Source of the DNA: Atopsyche davidsoni
Taxonomy: Eukaryota > Arthropoda > Insecta > Trichoptera > Hydrobiosidae
Length of the DNA: 64,000 bases
Reading direction: 5' to 3'
Assembly: GCA_022113835.1 (NCBI GenBank)
Contig: JAILWY010000012.1
Coordinates: 8,928,001-8,992,000 of the forward strand
A program made the translations under genes and the position numbers. The notes beneath the pieces were generated by a model. The model had not been told where the DNA came from. It worked only from the letters and a program-made list of their open reading frames with translations, and did no database searches. Positions 34,501 through 43,823 of this stretch are shown here, in pieces (within the stretch, counting starts at the first letter, position 1; every line of letters starts with the position of its first letter).

Positions 34501-36281
34501 AAAAATACTATCATGAATGCTTGCATAGTTAGATAATAATAAGATCGTGCTATTATTTGTAGACTTGTTATAGAAATATATTTTTTTCCGCTGCATGAGA
34601 TTCAAGACATCAAATATTTTCATCCCCTTTTTTATAATTAGTGTACCCATTTGATTAATTTAACTATATATATTTTTAGCAATAAAAGTAACTGAATTGG
34701 TCCGTATAGAAATTGATCCTAGAAAAATCAAACATTTACAATTAATCATTAAAAAATGTTGTTTTTTGGCTTTGTTTTGTATATATAATGTTGAACTTTA
34801 ACTATATTTACATACAAATCACTAATATTATAAATTTTAATTTTACTTATATATATATTAATAATTTCTTTTTATTAACAGAAACAGTGGCAAGACGCTA
34901 TGTCACTTGATGAAAGATTATCATTAACATTAGAAGAAATTGTGCACATCAGATCCGTTCTGACTAAAGCTGAATTGGAAGCATTACCAGTAGAAGGAAG
35001 AGTAAAAGAAGATGTTGAAAAACGAAAAGTAAGCTCATAAATTTTCTGACAATTTTTGAAATTTTTCATAAAGTTGCTTATTATAAATAAAAATGTTTTT
35101 TGTTTCCAGGTTTGCTTTCTTTGTTTGAAGACGAGATTTGGCATATTCGGTCCATGGGGTCAGCGATGCAAACTCTGTAAAAAAAGTGTCTGCGCAAAAT
35201 GCTGCTCAAAGGTACAGTAACATTGATGAGCACACAAACTATTTAGCTGTCATTTTATTCACAATTTTAACACATTTGATTTTATTTTTGCTACAATAAA
35301 TATATTTTCTTGACCAATAGAGTTTATGATTAAAATAACTTATTTAGCATTATATCAATTATACAATGTTTTTATAATCCGCATTGCTTCTAATTTTGTG
35401 TAGAGTCAATATTTGAAAAAATGTACTTAATCATTATTAATATATTATTTTTATTTCAGATGCGTATACCTACTGAGCACTTTTCAAATGTGCCAGTCGT
35501 GCTGCTGAGTCCATCACTGATGCCTTCTCCTGAGGATGAAATGCACACTTCGTTCCCGAGGTCCCTAATGGCTCGCCTAATATCTCCTGAACAAAACAAC
35601 GTAAGGATAATATTCAAGGCCTGACTTCACATTGACAAGAAATATTATCAAAAAGGAAACCTTAATAAACTGAATTCAAATTTAATTTCTAGCAAGATCG
35701 GTCTGACAACTCTGTGGGAAGTGCCCCCAACAGTCCTTCCATGCAACGAAATCAAGGACCTATGGCGCGTTCATTGGAAGGAACTTTGGATGCCTCGCCC
35801 GCCATGCCCGTAGCCAGCAGAAGTGCCTATGTGCAATCGGCCCCTGGCTCGCGAGGAGGCTCATCTCTAGGCTATGTGCCCGAGCCCACCCCCGTGCTGG
35901 CTTCTTCAGTAGCCTCCGCAGCCATCATGACCCGCAGCATGGAAGGGCCCCAAAGCCTTCCCGTCACCACTGCCAGTCCCCATCATACTTTGGATAGGAG
36001 GTATTTACACTAGTAAATGAAAAAATAATAATAGTCCTACTTTGAAGACATGTCTGATCAAAATTTTTTAAAATTCCAGAAACAGATTTTACCGGGGAAC
36101 AACCCTGGGTGGCGGAGTACGTGCTTCAGATCGACTGCGCGGTGTGCCCATGGTAGTGTGTCATGACTGCAAGACGATGGTTCTCCAAATCATCAAATCT
36201 TCAAGGACGAGCAGATCCGCTACACGCAATCACGCCATTCGAAATCTTACTCTTAATTTGTCGCCTGTTTATAATAACTGA
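7020..36281 (+). CDS. spir: Protein spire (actin nucleator), 14 exons, 5' partial
   Basis: Spire nucleates actin filaments with formins (Cappuccino/FMN) and acts in oocyte polarity and vesicle transport. Joined coding exons: 7020-7211, 11594-11766, 12894-12957, 14793-14910, 27465-27574, 32527-32665, 33225-33302, 33824-33947, 34224-34374, 34882-35028, 35110-35211, 35460-35600, 35693-36000, 36080-36281. They total 2049 nt, 682 codons plus TGA, and every GT-AG junction keeps phase. By residue of the visible part: KIND C-terminal part 1 to about 143, WH2 about 144-182, a basic-to-acidic stretch 205-230, Spir-box 398-416, FYVE-like zinc finger with cysteines at 434, 437, 452, 455, 460, 463/464 and 643, 646. 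The first part of KIND and the initiator Met are not seen. Only about 75 codons separate KIND from the acidic stretch, less than in relatives with four WH2 motifs. Confidence 0.96.
7471..7558. repeat. (TA)n microsatellite
   Basis: Almost pure alternating A/T of about 85 bases, interrupted once by CC near 7495. It lies in a spire intron and is expected to be length-variable. Confidence 0.95.
8430..8800. other. GC-rich island in spire intron
   Basis: A roughly 370-bp GC-rich block in an AT-rich intron. It gives overlapping open frames on both strands, none with recognisable domains or convincing splice context. A regulatory island is possible; nothing in it proves a function. Confidence 0.5.
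11594..11766 (+). CDS. spir: spire coding exon: KIND domain, C-terminal part
   Basis: A 173-nt exon after a TTTCCCCAG acceptor, ending in phase 2 (AG) before GTCACT. It encodes [20 protein letters not shown], then a stretch with [14 protein letters not shown] and KLRKVDG. This is the highly conserved C-terminal KIND segment that contacts the formin tail. A shorter shifted frame over the same bases is a shadow. Confidence 0.96.
11767..12893 (+). other. spire intron
   Basis: A 1.1-kb AT-rich intron. It contains a small inverted repeat at 11967-11997 built on GATCCCGTA, and a short GC-rich stretch with a TATAAAA sequence near 12430-12475. A GGTTCAAACC sequence near 12013 resembles a pol III B box but lacks a matching tRNA fold. 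Confidence 0.75.
12894..12957 (+). CDS. spir: spire coding exon: end of KIND region
   Basis: A 64-nt exon after TTTTTAG and before GTGAGA. Its first base completes an Arg codon split with the previous exon. It encodes [20 protein letters not shown], matching the conserved Spir segment just before the WH2 region. It ends in phase 0. Confidence 0.96.
12958..14792 (+). other. spire intron
   Basis: A 1.8-kb intron, AT-rich, with a short GC-rich patch near 13550-13640. No other exon, RNA gene or repeat was recognised. Open frames around 13.7-14.0 kb on both strands are AT-rich chance frames. Confidence 0.8.
14793..14910 (+). CDS. spir: spire coding exon: WH2 motif
   Basis: A 118-nt exon between CTATTCAG and GTGAGT, ending in phase 1. 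It encodes an ERKM segment followed by [20 protein letters not shown], a typical WH2 actin-monomer-binding motif (LLxxI then a basic LR). It is the only canonical WH2 seen in the assembled protein. Its phase-1 end (AAA C) matches the next exon, which starts with TG. Confidence 0.95.
15915..16034. mobile_element. MITE-like repeat, copy 2
   Basis: The right end, 15994-16034, matches copy 1 (6882-6921) at 80 percent and runs on to TGTGTAGCCGG. The left end near 15915-15933 (CCCTCTACACATGCTACGA) is an imperfect reverse complement of that right end, sharing CTACACA. Length is about 120 bp with no coding capacity. Ends and superfamily are uncertain. Confidence 0.45.
17480..18010. other. GC-rich island in spire intron
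   Basis: A GC-rich block with overlapping frames on both strands (up to 144 codons). Amino-acid content is dominated by Arg, Ser, Pro and Ala, and no domain is recognised. One GCCGAGTGC 9-mer is at 17962-17970. A frame from 17496 ([10 protein letters not shown]) has a plausible start but its nearest donor is in phase 0, which does not fit the next spire exon. Confidence 0.5.
18368..18715. mobile_element. Non-autonomous hAT-type MITE with 8-bp TSD
   Basis: The element proper is 18376-18707 (332 bp). Its ends are perfect 14-bp terminal inverted repeats, CATAGGTTCCCAAC and GTTGGGAACCTATG. It is flanked by identical 8-bp copies of CTCTAACT at 18368-18375 and 18708-18715. An 8-bp duplication and GGTTCCCAAC-type ends are typical of hAT transposons. 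It has no transposase. Inside, a 31-nt unit starting AAGGGGGGCGTT is repeated (18609-18639, 18640-18670, then a partial copy). The intact duplication suggests a fairly young insertion. Confidence 0.9.
20332..20380. repeat. Hairpin with 13-bp perfect core
   Basis: GAAAACTGCCCAA (20338-20350) and TTGGGCAGTTTTC (20362-20374) are exact reverse complements around an 11-base loop. After one A-A mismatch, five more pairs (one G-U) form outside, giving about 18 paired positions. It lies on the edge of a GC island in a spire intron. At 49 nt it is short for a pre-miRNA. Confidence 0.8.
20380..20830. other. GC island with GCCGAGT heptamer repeat
   Basis: A GC-rich block with frames open on both strands. 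Around 20729-20765 the heptamer GCCGAGT is tandemly repeated, giving four copies of the 9-mer GCCGAGTGC. The same short repeat recurs at 57882-57897. No coding domain is seen. Confidence 0.6.
21247..21308. repeat. 8-bp tandem repeat GCCGCAC(C/T)
   Basis: About seven to eight tandem copies of GCCGCACC or GCCGCACT. This explains Arg-Arg-Cys-Gly-type and Ala-Ala-Leu-Pro-type frames on the two strands. It sits in the GC island directly upstream of a candidate start exon at 21557. Confidence 0.9.
21557..21578 (+). CDS. Candidate alternative first exon (spire, KIND-less)
   Basis: ATG ACG CTG GAC ATT GCC GCA G is followed directly by GTAACG, a good donor. It encodes MTLDIAA and ends in phase 1. The spire exon at 27465 needs exactly phase 1, so splicing would give a protein that skips KIND and the WH2 exon. 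A purine stands at -3, and a GC island with two GCCGAGT motifs lies upstream, as expected for a promoter. There is no transcript proof, and a 1-in-3 phase match can be chance. Confidence 0.25.
22580..23240. other. GC island around candidate start exon
   Basis: A very GC-rich block of about 660 bp. It produces the longest frames in the window (193 codons +, 290 codons -), rich in Pro, Arg, Gly and Ala. The - strand frame shows no domain and is taken as a shadow. The non-repetitive segment 22972-23137 is described separately. Confidence 0.55.
22972..23137 (+). CDS. Candidate alternative first exon of spire
   Basis: Open from an ATG at 22972 (G at -3), starting [20 protein letters not shown] and running 55 codons plus one base to AAAAC|GTAATA. 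The end is phase 1, matching the spire exon at 27465 and sharing the AAAC|GT end of the WH2 exon. Unlike the flanking island, the peptide is not low-complexity (it includes DRSYW). An internal-exon reading from 22964 (GTGCAG acceptor, in frame, 58 codons) is possible but has almost no pyrimidine tract. A KIND-less Spire, like the fly SpirC form, is the inferred product. It could also belong to another gene. Confidence 0.4.
24347..24464 (+). CDS. Weak candidate alternative first exon
   Basis: ATG at 24347 opens a frame starting [20 protein letters not shown] that meets a GTAAAC donor after 118 nt, again in phase 1. The base before the ATG context is favourable (A at -3). The composition is the only GC-rich patch for 1 kb around. 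Nothing in the peptide is recognised. It could equally be a chance frame in a small island. Confidence 0.15.
27465..27574 (+). CDS. spir: spire coding exon: linker and RLIKVDF motif
   Basis: A 110-nt exon after GCTTGCAG and before GTAAGT. Its first two bases complete a Leu codon split with the WH2 exon. It encodes a basic Arg/Glu-rich linker and then [13 protein letters not shown], a conserved insect Spir motif at the end of the WH2 region. It ends in phase 0 and runs into the acidic start of the next exon. Confidence 0.92.
27742..27813 (+). ncRNA. Candidate pre-miRNA-like hairpin
   Basis: A 72-nt imperfect hairpin 168 bases after a spire exon, in the sense of the host gene. Pairing from the base: 8 bp (TAACTAAC with GTTAGTTA), a 2x2 internal loop, 5 bp (GTGCT with AGCAC), a 4x6 internal loop, 14 bp (ATTTTGGGAATTGA with TCAATTCCCAAAAT), and a TTCC loop. 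That makes 27 pairs with two internal loops, similar to an animal pre-miRNA though with a very small loop. No known miRNA seed was recognised. A MITE remnant is the alternative. Confidence 0.4.
29343..29369 (+). promoter_or_regulatory. Four DR1-spaced nuclear-receptor-like half-sites
   Basis: GGGTCG, AGGTCG, AGGTCA and GGGTCA stand in line, each separated by a single C (29343-29348, 29350-29355, 29357-29362, 29364-29369). AGGTCA-type direct repeats with one-base spacing are the DR1 sites bound by HNF4, USP/RXR and Seven-up/COUP receptors. It lies in a small GC island in a spire intron. Function is inferred from motif only. Confidence 0.45.
30990..31021. repeat. (GGGGC)n tract, G-quadruplex-type
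   Basis: Tandem GGGGC and GGGGGC units give at least four G-runs separated by single C bases on the + strand. This fits the pattern of a G-quadruplex. It lies in a spire intron. Confidence 0.85.
31951..32032. repeat. Two-copy tandem duplication, ~42 bp
   Basis: The unit starting GCGTCCTTGTCGCACTCGC occurs at 31951-31992 and again at 31993-32032, with a two-base deletion and two substitutions in the second copy. An open frame across it (31932-32141) reads VLVAL twice for this reason. No domain is recognised. Confidence 0.85.
32527..32665 (+). CDS. spir: spire coding exon: acidic stretch and Ser/Pro linker
   Basis: A 139-nt exon from TTGCAG to GTATGT, phase 0 to phase 1. It begins [20 protein letters not shown] and continues into a Ser/Thr/Pro-rich linker ending IKPWKRTG. 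The acidic run directly after the RLIKVDF motif is also found in fly Spir. This linker between WH2 and Spir-box is probably disordered. Confidence 0.93.
33225..33302 (+). CDS. spir: spire coding exon: [14 protein letters not shown] motif
   Basis: A 78-nt exon after GGCAG and before GTACGG, phase 1 in and phase 1 out. It encodes a Pro/Arg stretch and [14 protein letters not shown], which runs over the junction into [14 protein letters not shown] as in other insect Spir proteins. The exon is short and easily missed because its frame is closed on both sides. Confidence 0.92.
33824..33947 (+). CDS. spir: spire coding exon: [13 protein letters not shown] region
   Basis: A 124-nt exon after TTTATAG and before GTAATA. 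It encodes [20 protein letters not shown], a conserved motif, and then a Ser-rich segment. RRAS and RRHTIV look like basophilic kinase sites, which is an inference. It enters completing a Ser codon and ends in phase 2. Confidence 0.92.
34224..34374 (+). CDS. spir: spire coding exon: Ser/Gly-rich linker
   Basis: A 151-nt exon after TTGATAG and before GTAAGT. Its first base completes an Arg codon and 50 codons follow. It includes [18 protein letters not shown] and [14 protein letters not shown]. It is a low-conservation linker before the Spir-box, kept in the model because both splice sites and phases fit its neighbours. Confidence 0.88.
34882..35028 (+). CDS. spir: spire coding exon: Spir-box
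   Basis: A 147-nt exon, phase 0 on both sides, after TTAACAG and before GTAAGC. It carries [19 protein letters not shown], the Spir-box, a helix homologous to the Rab-binding region of rabphilin-type proteins; in vertebrate Spire this region links to Rab11 vesicles and myosin V. A charged tail EDVEKRK leads into the zinc finger. Confidence 0.96.
35110..35211 (+). CDS. spir: spire coding exon: FYVE-like zinc finger, first part
   Basis: A 102-nt exon (34 codons), phase 0 both sides, after TTTCCAG and before GTACAG. It has Cys in the order CxxC, then after 14 residues CxxC, CxxCC: VCFLC and [16 protein letters not shown]. In Spire this FYVE-related finger binds membranes. The last metal-binding pair is in the final exon. 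Confidence 0.96.
35460..35600 (+). CDS. spir: spire coding exon: insert within zinc finger
   Basis: A 141-nt exon (47 codons) after TATTTCAG and before GTAAGG, phase 0. It starts [20 protein letters not shown]; the MRIP motif follows the CCxK of the zinc finger as MRLP does in human SPIRE1. It ends with [12 protein letters not shown]. The Met here is internal and is not a start. Confidence 0.94.
35693..36000 (+). CDS. spir: spire coding exon: long Ser/Pro insert in finger
   Basis: The largest exon (308 nt), after TTTCTAG and before GTATTT, ending in phase 2. It is rich in Ser, Pro, Ala and Met with repeated RSLEG, RSAY and RSMEG motifs ([20 protein letters not shown]). It forms most of the loop between the two halves of the zinc finger and is probably disordered. 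Confidence 0.93.
36080..36281 (+). CDS. spir: spire terminal exon: last zinc pair and C-terminus
   Basis: A 202-nt exon after ATTCCAG, ending in TGA at 36279-36281. It includes [20 protein letters not shown], giving the final CxxC pair, and then a basic tail to SPVYNN. The VCxxCK..I.EII-type segment is conserved to human SPIRE1. Confidence 0.96.
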
Positions 36282-38289
36282 TTAAATTGTGACTCGTCGA
36301 CAATTTGTATGCCTGCACGTTTGCAAATAAATATCAGGTTATTATAACGGTCATGATGGATATTACTCAAATACTTTTCACCACTTGTTGACTTTGAAGA
36401 GCTGGAAGTGAAATACAGGCTTAGATTTTTCTCAATTACCATCTCCTATGCTCTGCGGTTCACGGTCAATTCTCTTTATACAATTTTTAAATTGATAAAT
36501 GAAGTATCACAATTTTAAAGCAGTGAAAATTAAAAGAAATTGGTTATATGTAGTCGTATCATTTGCAAAAACACCTTATTTTAAATTTAAGGTAGAATAT
36601 AATGTCAGATGAGAACTTCGTGAATAATCAGTTATAAATAATTCAGCTCTTATATATTTCCTGTATAATTAAATTTGGTTTACAACTTTTGCAAATGACG
36701 GGCAGCACACCAAAGAAATATGAATAAGTTAATTCTAATATTCATTGCATGCACCAGCTTTTGTAATTTATTTTCACTGTCTATAATGAGCGCTTTAAGT
36801 TGATTACTGTTTTCTATGAATCCTCATTATTTTAAATGTTAATATTAGTTATAAATATATATTTTACTATACTATAATTTTGTGTACATTTTTTAATCGG
36901 TTTTAACTTATTTTTCATAAATTTCTGATTATATTGATATGCTGCTTAAAAAGATTTTTTTTTTTTGCAACATAAATATACATCTGAAACAAAATCTACA
37001 TGAAGCTATACAAAAAATAAAATAAAGCTTATTTGTAGGTATTGTGTTGCGTAACATTATTTAAGAAAGTATCTAATTTTCTGATAATAAATGTCACGAT
37101 ATTGAAACGCATTGGCATAAGCTCTGTTTAACCAAAGAAAATAACAACATTGCCATAATAATTATGATATTTATAATTTTTGTGTATATTGTATTATTTT
37201 TCATAGAGGAAGCTATAAGTGTCGAACTGCTATCTAAGCCGAAGTATTATTAAATTAATGTCTGCACAAACACTTCATTCTAGCCTTCGTATTCATGGAA
37301 TATATTAAAATCCTATTTTTCTTACAGTGTAAAAATCTAGTTGTAAGATGTTCAATGAGCATATTTTTTATAAGAAAATGTGTATAATTTTAAAATTAAT
37401 GAAATCAATAAAATGTTTCTACATATTATTCATAAGGGTGAACATTCCGCTTGAAAATACTAAATCACATATATTTTGATATTTTATTATAATTATTTTG
37501 GAACTGATTTGTACCGAATTCAGAATTTTCATCCAACACTAGACACATAAATTTGTAATTAATTTAATTATTTTATTTATTATTTAAAATCGATACTTAC
37601 TTATATTAAATGCTTCAGTTGTGCTTGGACACATACATTTTTTGCCCTTTATTCAAATAATTATGAAGACTTATAACACTTCCCTTGTTGTAGAAATATT
37701 TGTAATAGTAAGAAATTTCAGTTTAGAAATCAGGTGCAAGTCTGCACTGGATACAGGAGATGCAATCTTACAAATTTAAAAAATTTAGCCATAACAAAAA
37801 CTTTATTCTAGTTTGCTTTTTAAAAATGCAGAATGTTCGCCCTTTCTTATATATTGTCAGTTAAAATTAACCACAGCTTTTTGTAAATAAAAAATGTATA
37901 ATATTATCGATAACAAAAACATTAACTCAACTTAAAAGCTTTATTTTTGGCATTAAGTTAAATATTGGGTGTAGATAATTATGAATCAGTTTTACTTGGA
38001 AATCAAGCTGCTATTAAAAAGTTTACTTAAAAATAAAGAAAAAGTGACCACATTCCTTAAAGATAAGAATCTCATCAAAATATTATAAGAACTGGTTGCA
38101 GGTCAACTTCTGAAGACTACCCATCTGTAGGTATATAATAATTTATTAGAGTTTAAACTAATATTTATCTTAAATGTTGCAATGTACATAACAATCTTAA
38201 AGCATGTATAAAAAAGTAAATAAATAATATGAAACGTTGATGAACTATTTTCTTTAAAAAACAAATAACATTTATAATTATTTTAATAA
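36282..38289. other. Convergent intergenic region / 3' UTRs
   Basis: AT-rich sequence between the spire stop and the likely Rieske poly(A) signal. The first part must be spire 3' UTR, but its end is unclear: AATAAA occurs at 37016-37021, 37021-37026 and 37407-37412 among others. No coding region or repeat was recognised. Confidence 0.7.
37016..37026 (+). terminator. spir: Candidate spire poly(A) signals
   Basis: Two overlapping AATAAA hexamers, followed by a T/G-rich stretch (TTATTTGTAGGTATTGTG). A third AATAAA is at 37407-37412. Which one is used cannot be told from sequence in such AT-rich DNA. Confidence 0.35.
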
Positions 38290-38295
38290 TTTATT
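38290..38295 (-). terminator. RFeSP: Candidate Rieske gene poly(A) signal
   Basis: TTTATT on the + strand, AATAAA on the - strand, about 210 bases past the Rieske stop codon. It would give a short 3' UTR typical of a housekeeping gene. Other AT-rich hexamers nearby are possible. Confidence 0.35.
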
Positions 38296-38506
38296 TTGTA
38301 TATAACTGAAATAAGGGATTTTGTAATAAATAATCCACCAATGCTGCTGAATACATTCACATACATAAGTTATATTAACAGTAAACCACTACTTGACTGA
38401 AAGCATACTTATTGAATTTGGTTACTTTTCTATCAATGCAAATAGTCGAAGAGAATGTATTTTACAGATAGATTAAATATAACATTGTTTCTAAGTCGGA
38501 GACTAA

Positions 38507-38795
38507 TTAGCCTACTACGAGCGTGCCATCGTCGGAGAACACATAAGGAGGTACTTCTAAATTGAGAGGAGCAGGTCCCTTGCGTATTCTGCCAGAGGCA
38601 TCGTAATGGCTTCCGTGACAAGGACAGTAGTAGCCCCCGAAGTCTCCGGCATTAGCGATAGGCACACAACCCAAGTGAGTGCATACACCAATAACCACCA
38701 GCCACTGAGGCTGCTGCACTCGCACAGAGTCCGGTTCGGGGTCACGCAGTGACCCAACTGGGACGGCCTGCTCAGTTGAAATCTCTTGTCCTGTC
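38507..38795 (-). CDS. RFeSP: Rieske exon 4: iron-sulfur cluster domain
   Basis: A 289-nt terminal exon after a TATTTTCAG acceptor, ending in TAA. It holds both cluster-binding loops, CTHLGC and [13 protein letters not shown], the GxP-type segment [13 protein letters not shown] and the C-terminus DDGTLVVG. All ligand and disulfide residues are present, so the gene looks functional. Confidence 0.98.
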
Positions 38796-39542
38796 CTGAA
38801 AATATTCCAATTCAAATTAATCAAATATTAAGATGAGTCATAAGACAGTGAAGTATATTTGAAACTGACTGGGGTAGCTTGACATCAGATTAATCTAATC
38901 TTTACACAAGTTCAAGAACTTAAATGATACAATATTTAGGTAATTTGTTTGCACGTGAAAACGATTACATTTGCATACATAAACCTGAAAGGATGAAAAA
39001 TGTTGTTTTATTATTATTATTCGCATTCAGTTTAAGGAGGCTTTTATAATCCCTGGTCATTATGTTTCAATAATAAAAATATACCTATGCAAAAAAATAT
39101 TATAGTGTCTGAAGAATTTTGCATATGGTGCGGTAATTGCATGGAGACAAAAATTATTTCTTTAAATGTACGCTAGCCCCCATTTTTTTTTAACTGTTTG
39201 AAAACAAGATTTGTTTTTTTTTTTATTGTTTCTTAAGATTTGGTGATCAACTCTGATAAAAAAAATAAATAAAGATAATCATTACTTTTAATATAATTTA
39301 TATACTATTAGTGTTTTTATCAAAATACAGCAATAAAAATCTGTGCCACTGCAATTATATAACATCTACACAAGTTTGATATGGTTTAAAAGCTCATTAT
39401 TATGCTGTTGCGTGACTAGGATTGTAAGTGACCCGAACCAGAACTCACTGTTTTATAGGTAAATTTATTATGTTTGAACTTTTAATCAAAACCAATCATA
39501 TTTCTAAGTGACAATGAAATTCTTACATTCCTTTCATATTTT

Positions 39543-39575
<33 letters not shown>

Positions 39576-41295
39576 CTTCAATAGACATAGCGTTGCTACA
39601 GTATTTGTAACTTTTAGAGCGTCTTTTGGTAAGAGGAAATAACAATATATATAACATACAATGTTTAATTGATAAACCTCACAACAATTTGACAATTAAA
39701 CTACAAATTAATAATCTTCATATTAATTTGATTTTGGTTGATATCAAATTTGAATATTACAAATCAATCATGTTTACTGATACGCACTGTCTCGCTCTAG
39801 ACCCCCTCTTTTAAGACATTTTGCATAAAGGCCTTTATGAATTGTAGCCCAATTACAATTTATAGCTAAACATTTTTTTATGTGACAAACAAAAATGCCA
39901 TGTGTAGAAACTTTATTTTGTTGTGACAAAGAAAAGTAATAGTATACGTGACTATGACTGTTAATACATTACTTTATATCTCATTAAAATATCAGAAATA
40001 TATATTTTAATTCTTTTAAACAAAAAACATTATTTACCTGTGACGAATGAACAAAGGCTTTCCTCTCCACTTGAATGTGACAGATTTACCTTCGGGGACA
40101 TCAGATAACTTAACTTCAATCTTAGCCAGAGCCAAGACATCAGCAGAAGCAGACATATACTTGATATAATGGTGGACAATGGACTTAGCACCGTAAGCTC
40201 CAGCAATTGCACCACCTGAAGAATGAAAAGCATATAATTCAATACACTATTAATATTTCAAATTAATTTACTAAACCTGGTAAGTTTTAAGTAATATAAA
40301 TAACAAATATAATTTCTGGACATATTGAAAAAATATACATTTAATTTATAACTTTTCAAAAAGGCTGGTATTAAAATTAGGGTAATAAAATGAGGTCTTT
40401 TTTGCAAAATTGTCATTTTCTATGGACTTCTTTTTCATTCATTTTTAAAAGCTTCTGAAGACAAGGTACATCATCATACATATAGGTAATTTCAAGACAA
40501 CGTCAACATAGTTTCATAATTATAATATTTCTCTAGAATTGAAAAAAAATCTACCGAGCAGTGTTTTGTAACCATAGAAGGTATATTAACTATTTTAGGA
40601 CTTCTTTCAGTTTCAGTATATTGCTGGGGTTTAGTATAATAATTTGGATCACATTAGATAGAATCTCTGGTGGTTGTCCAATCATTCTGGCATTGGAGGC
40701 TTTCAGCATTGCAGTTGAATTATAAATATCAAGAAATAAACTTATAAGAATAACTGCACAATATAATGTATATATCTTAAAAGAACAAACCATAAATATA
40801 GGAAAAACACTTTGAGTAATTTATGGGAATTACCTCCGGCAATCAGATAAGTAAATGCTTTGCGGGATTCATAGTTGTCCCTGGCAGGAACATTGGGATC
40901 AGAGGTTTGCTCTCGGCGATAATAGGAGAAATCAGGTACCGTCACATCAGTGTGTGCATATCGTACTTGAGTCGTCACTGAAAAAGAAAACATAGAAATA
41001 GCCAACCTATGATGACAATGTTATGTAACTGTTATCACCACCAAATAGAACAAAATTACCAAAAAAACAAGAAATGTACGCAAATACCTGCGGGTCCTGA
41101 TCTAATCCTCATTTTACCAGTAGGGACGACAGCATTTAATGATTCGATCGTGGAAGTGTTCGGCAAAGGAGGAACTACAATTTTTTCGCCAGATACGACA
41201 GCTGCAGCTGCAGGCCTCAAGCCTGTAGCCACAGCTTGTGATGTTGCCTTGATGAACGGTGATAACTGGCCCGCCTTAGACACAACGTTAATCAT
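38507..41295 (-). CDS. RFeSP: Rieske iron-sulfur subunit of complex III, 4 exons, complete
   Basis: Ubiquinol-cytochrome c reductase iron-sulfur subunit (vertebrate UQCRFS1), which carries electrons from ubiquinol to cytochrome c1 in the mitochondrial inner membrane. Joined - strand exons: 41295-41088, 40977-40834, 40215-40038, 38795-38507; 819 nt, 272 residues plus TAA, against 274 in human. Residues 1 to about 77 are the targeting presequence (Ala-rich, basic); the mature part starts near [11 protein letters not shown] hydrophobic Gly/Ala-rich anchor spans about 110-131. The [2Fe-2S] ligands are C215, H217, C234 and H237 (CTHLGC and CPCHGSH), with disulfide C220-C236. The start Met has A at -3. 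All junctions are GT-AG with consistent phase. Confidence 0.98.
38796..40037 (-). other. Rieske intron 3
   Basis: A 1.2-kb AT-rich intron containing a TA microsatellite at about 39547-39575. No nested gene or RNA was recognised. Confidence 0.85.
40038..40215 (-). CDS. RFeSP: Rieske exon 3: membrane anchor end and hinge
   Basis: A 178-nt exon between TTCTTCAG and GTAAAT. It encodes the end of the anchor ([17 protein letters not shown]), the flexible hinge ([15 protein letters not shown]) and the start of the soluble head ([15 protein letters not shown]). Hinge flexibility lets the head move between cytochromes b and c1. A longer frame over these bases in another phase is a shadow. Confidence 0.97.
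40216..40833 (-). other. Rieske intron 2
   Basis: A 618-bp AT-rich intron with no recognised feature. Confidence 0.85.
40834..40977 (-). CDS. RFeSP: Rieske exon 2: mature N-terminus and anchor start
   Basis: A 144-nt exon between CTTTTTCAG and GTAATT. It encodes [20 protein letters not shown], where the mature protein begins at or near AHTD, then [11 protein letters not shown], the start of the membrane anchor. Confidence 0.97.
41088..41295 (-). CDS. RFeSP: Rieske exon 1: start and mitochondrial presequence
   Basis: A 208-nt coding part from ATG (CAT at 41293-41295) to GCAG|GTATTT. It begins [20 protein letters not shown] and continues Ala-rich to MRIRSGPA. Basic and hydroxylated residues with almost no acids suit a mitochondrial targeting sequence. 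The intron after it is only 110 bp. A + strand frame of 141 codons over this exon is a shadow. Confidence 0.95.
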
Positions 41296-42300
<1,005 letters not shown>

Positions 42301-42404
42301 GTTTCTGTACTGGCAACACTCGTGGCAGGTATAGTAACACAATTACGTTTCATGGACTGGTTGAAAGGAAAGTGATTTCAAATTTGCGGACGGACCCGAT
42401 CTAG
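42301..42404 (+). other. Candidate non-coding first exon of a + strand gene
   Basis: A non-repetitive, less AT-rich stretch ending in CTAG|GTAAGC, a strong donor, about 1 kb from the divergent Rieske start. It has TGGCAACACT near its beginning and one short upstream frame, MDWLKGK then stop (42352-42375). If it is a 5' UTR exon, the gene body would lie to the right in sequence where no coding exon was recognised. There is no direct proof of transcription. Confidence 0.2.
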
Positions 42405-43823
<1,419 letters not shown>

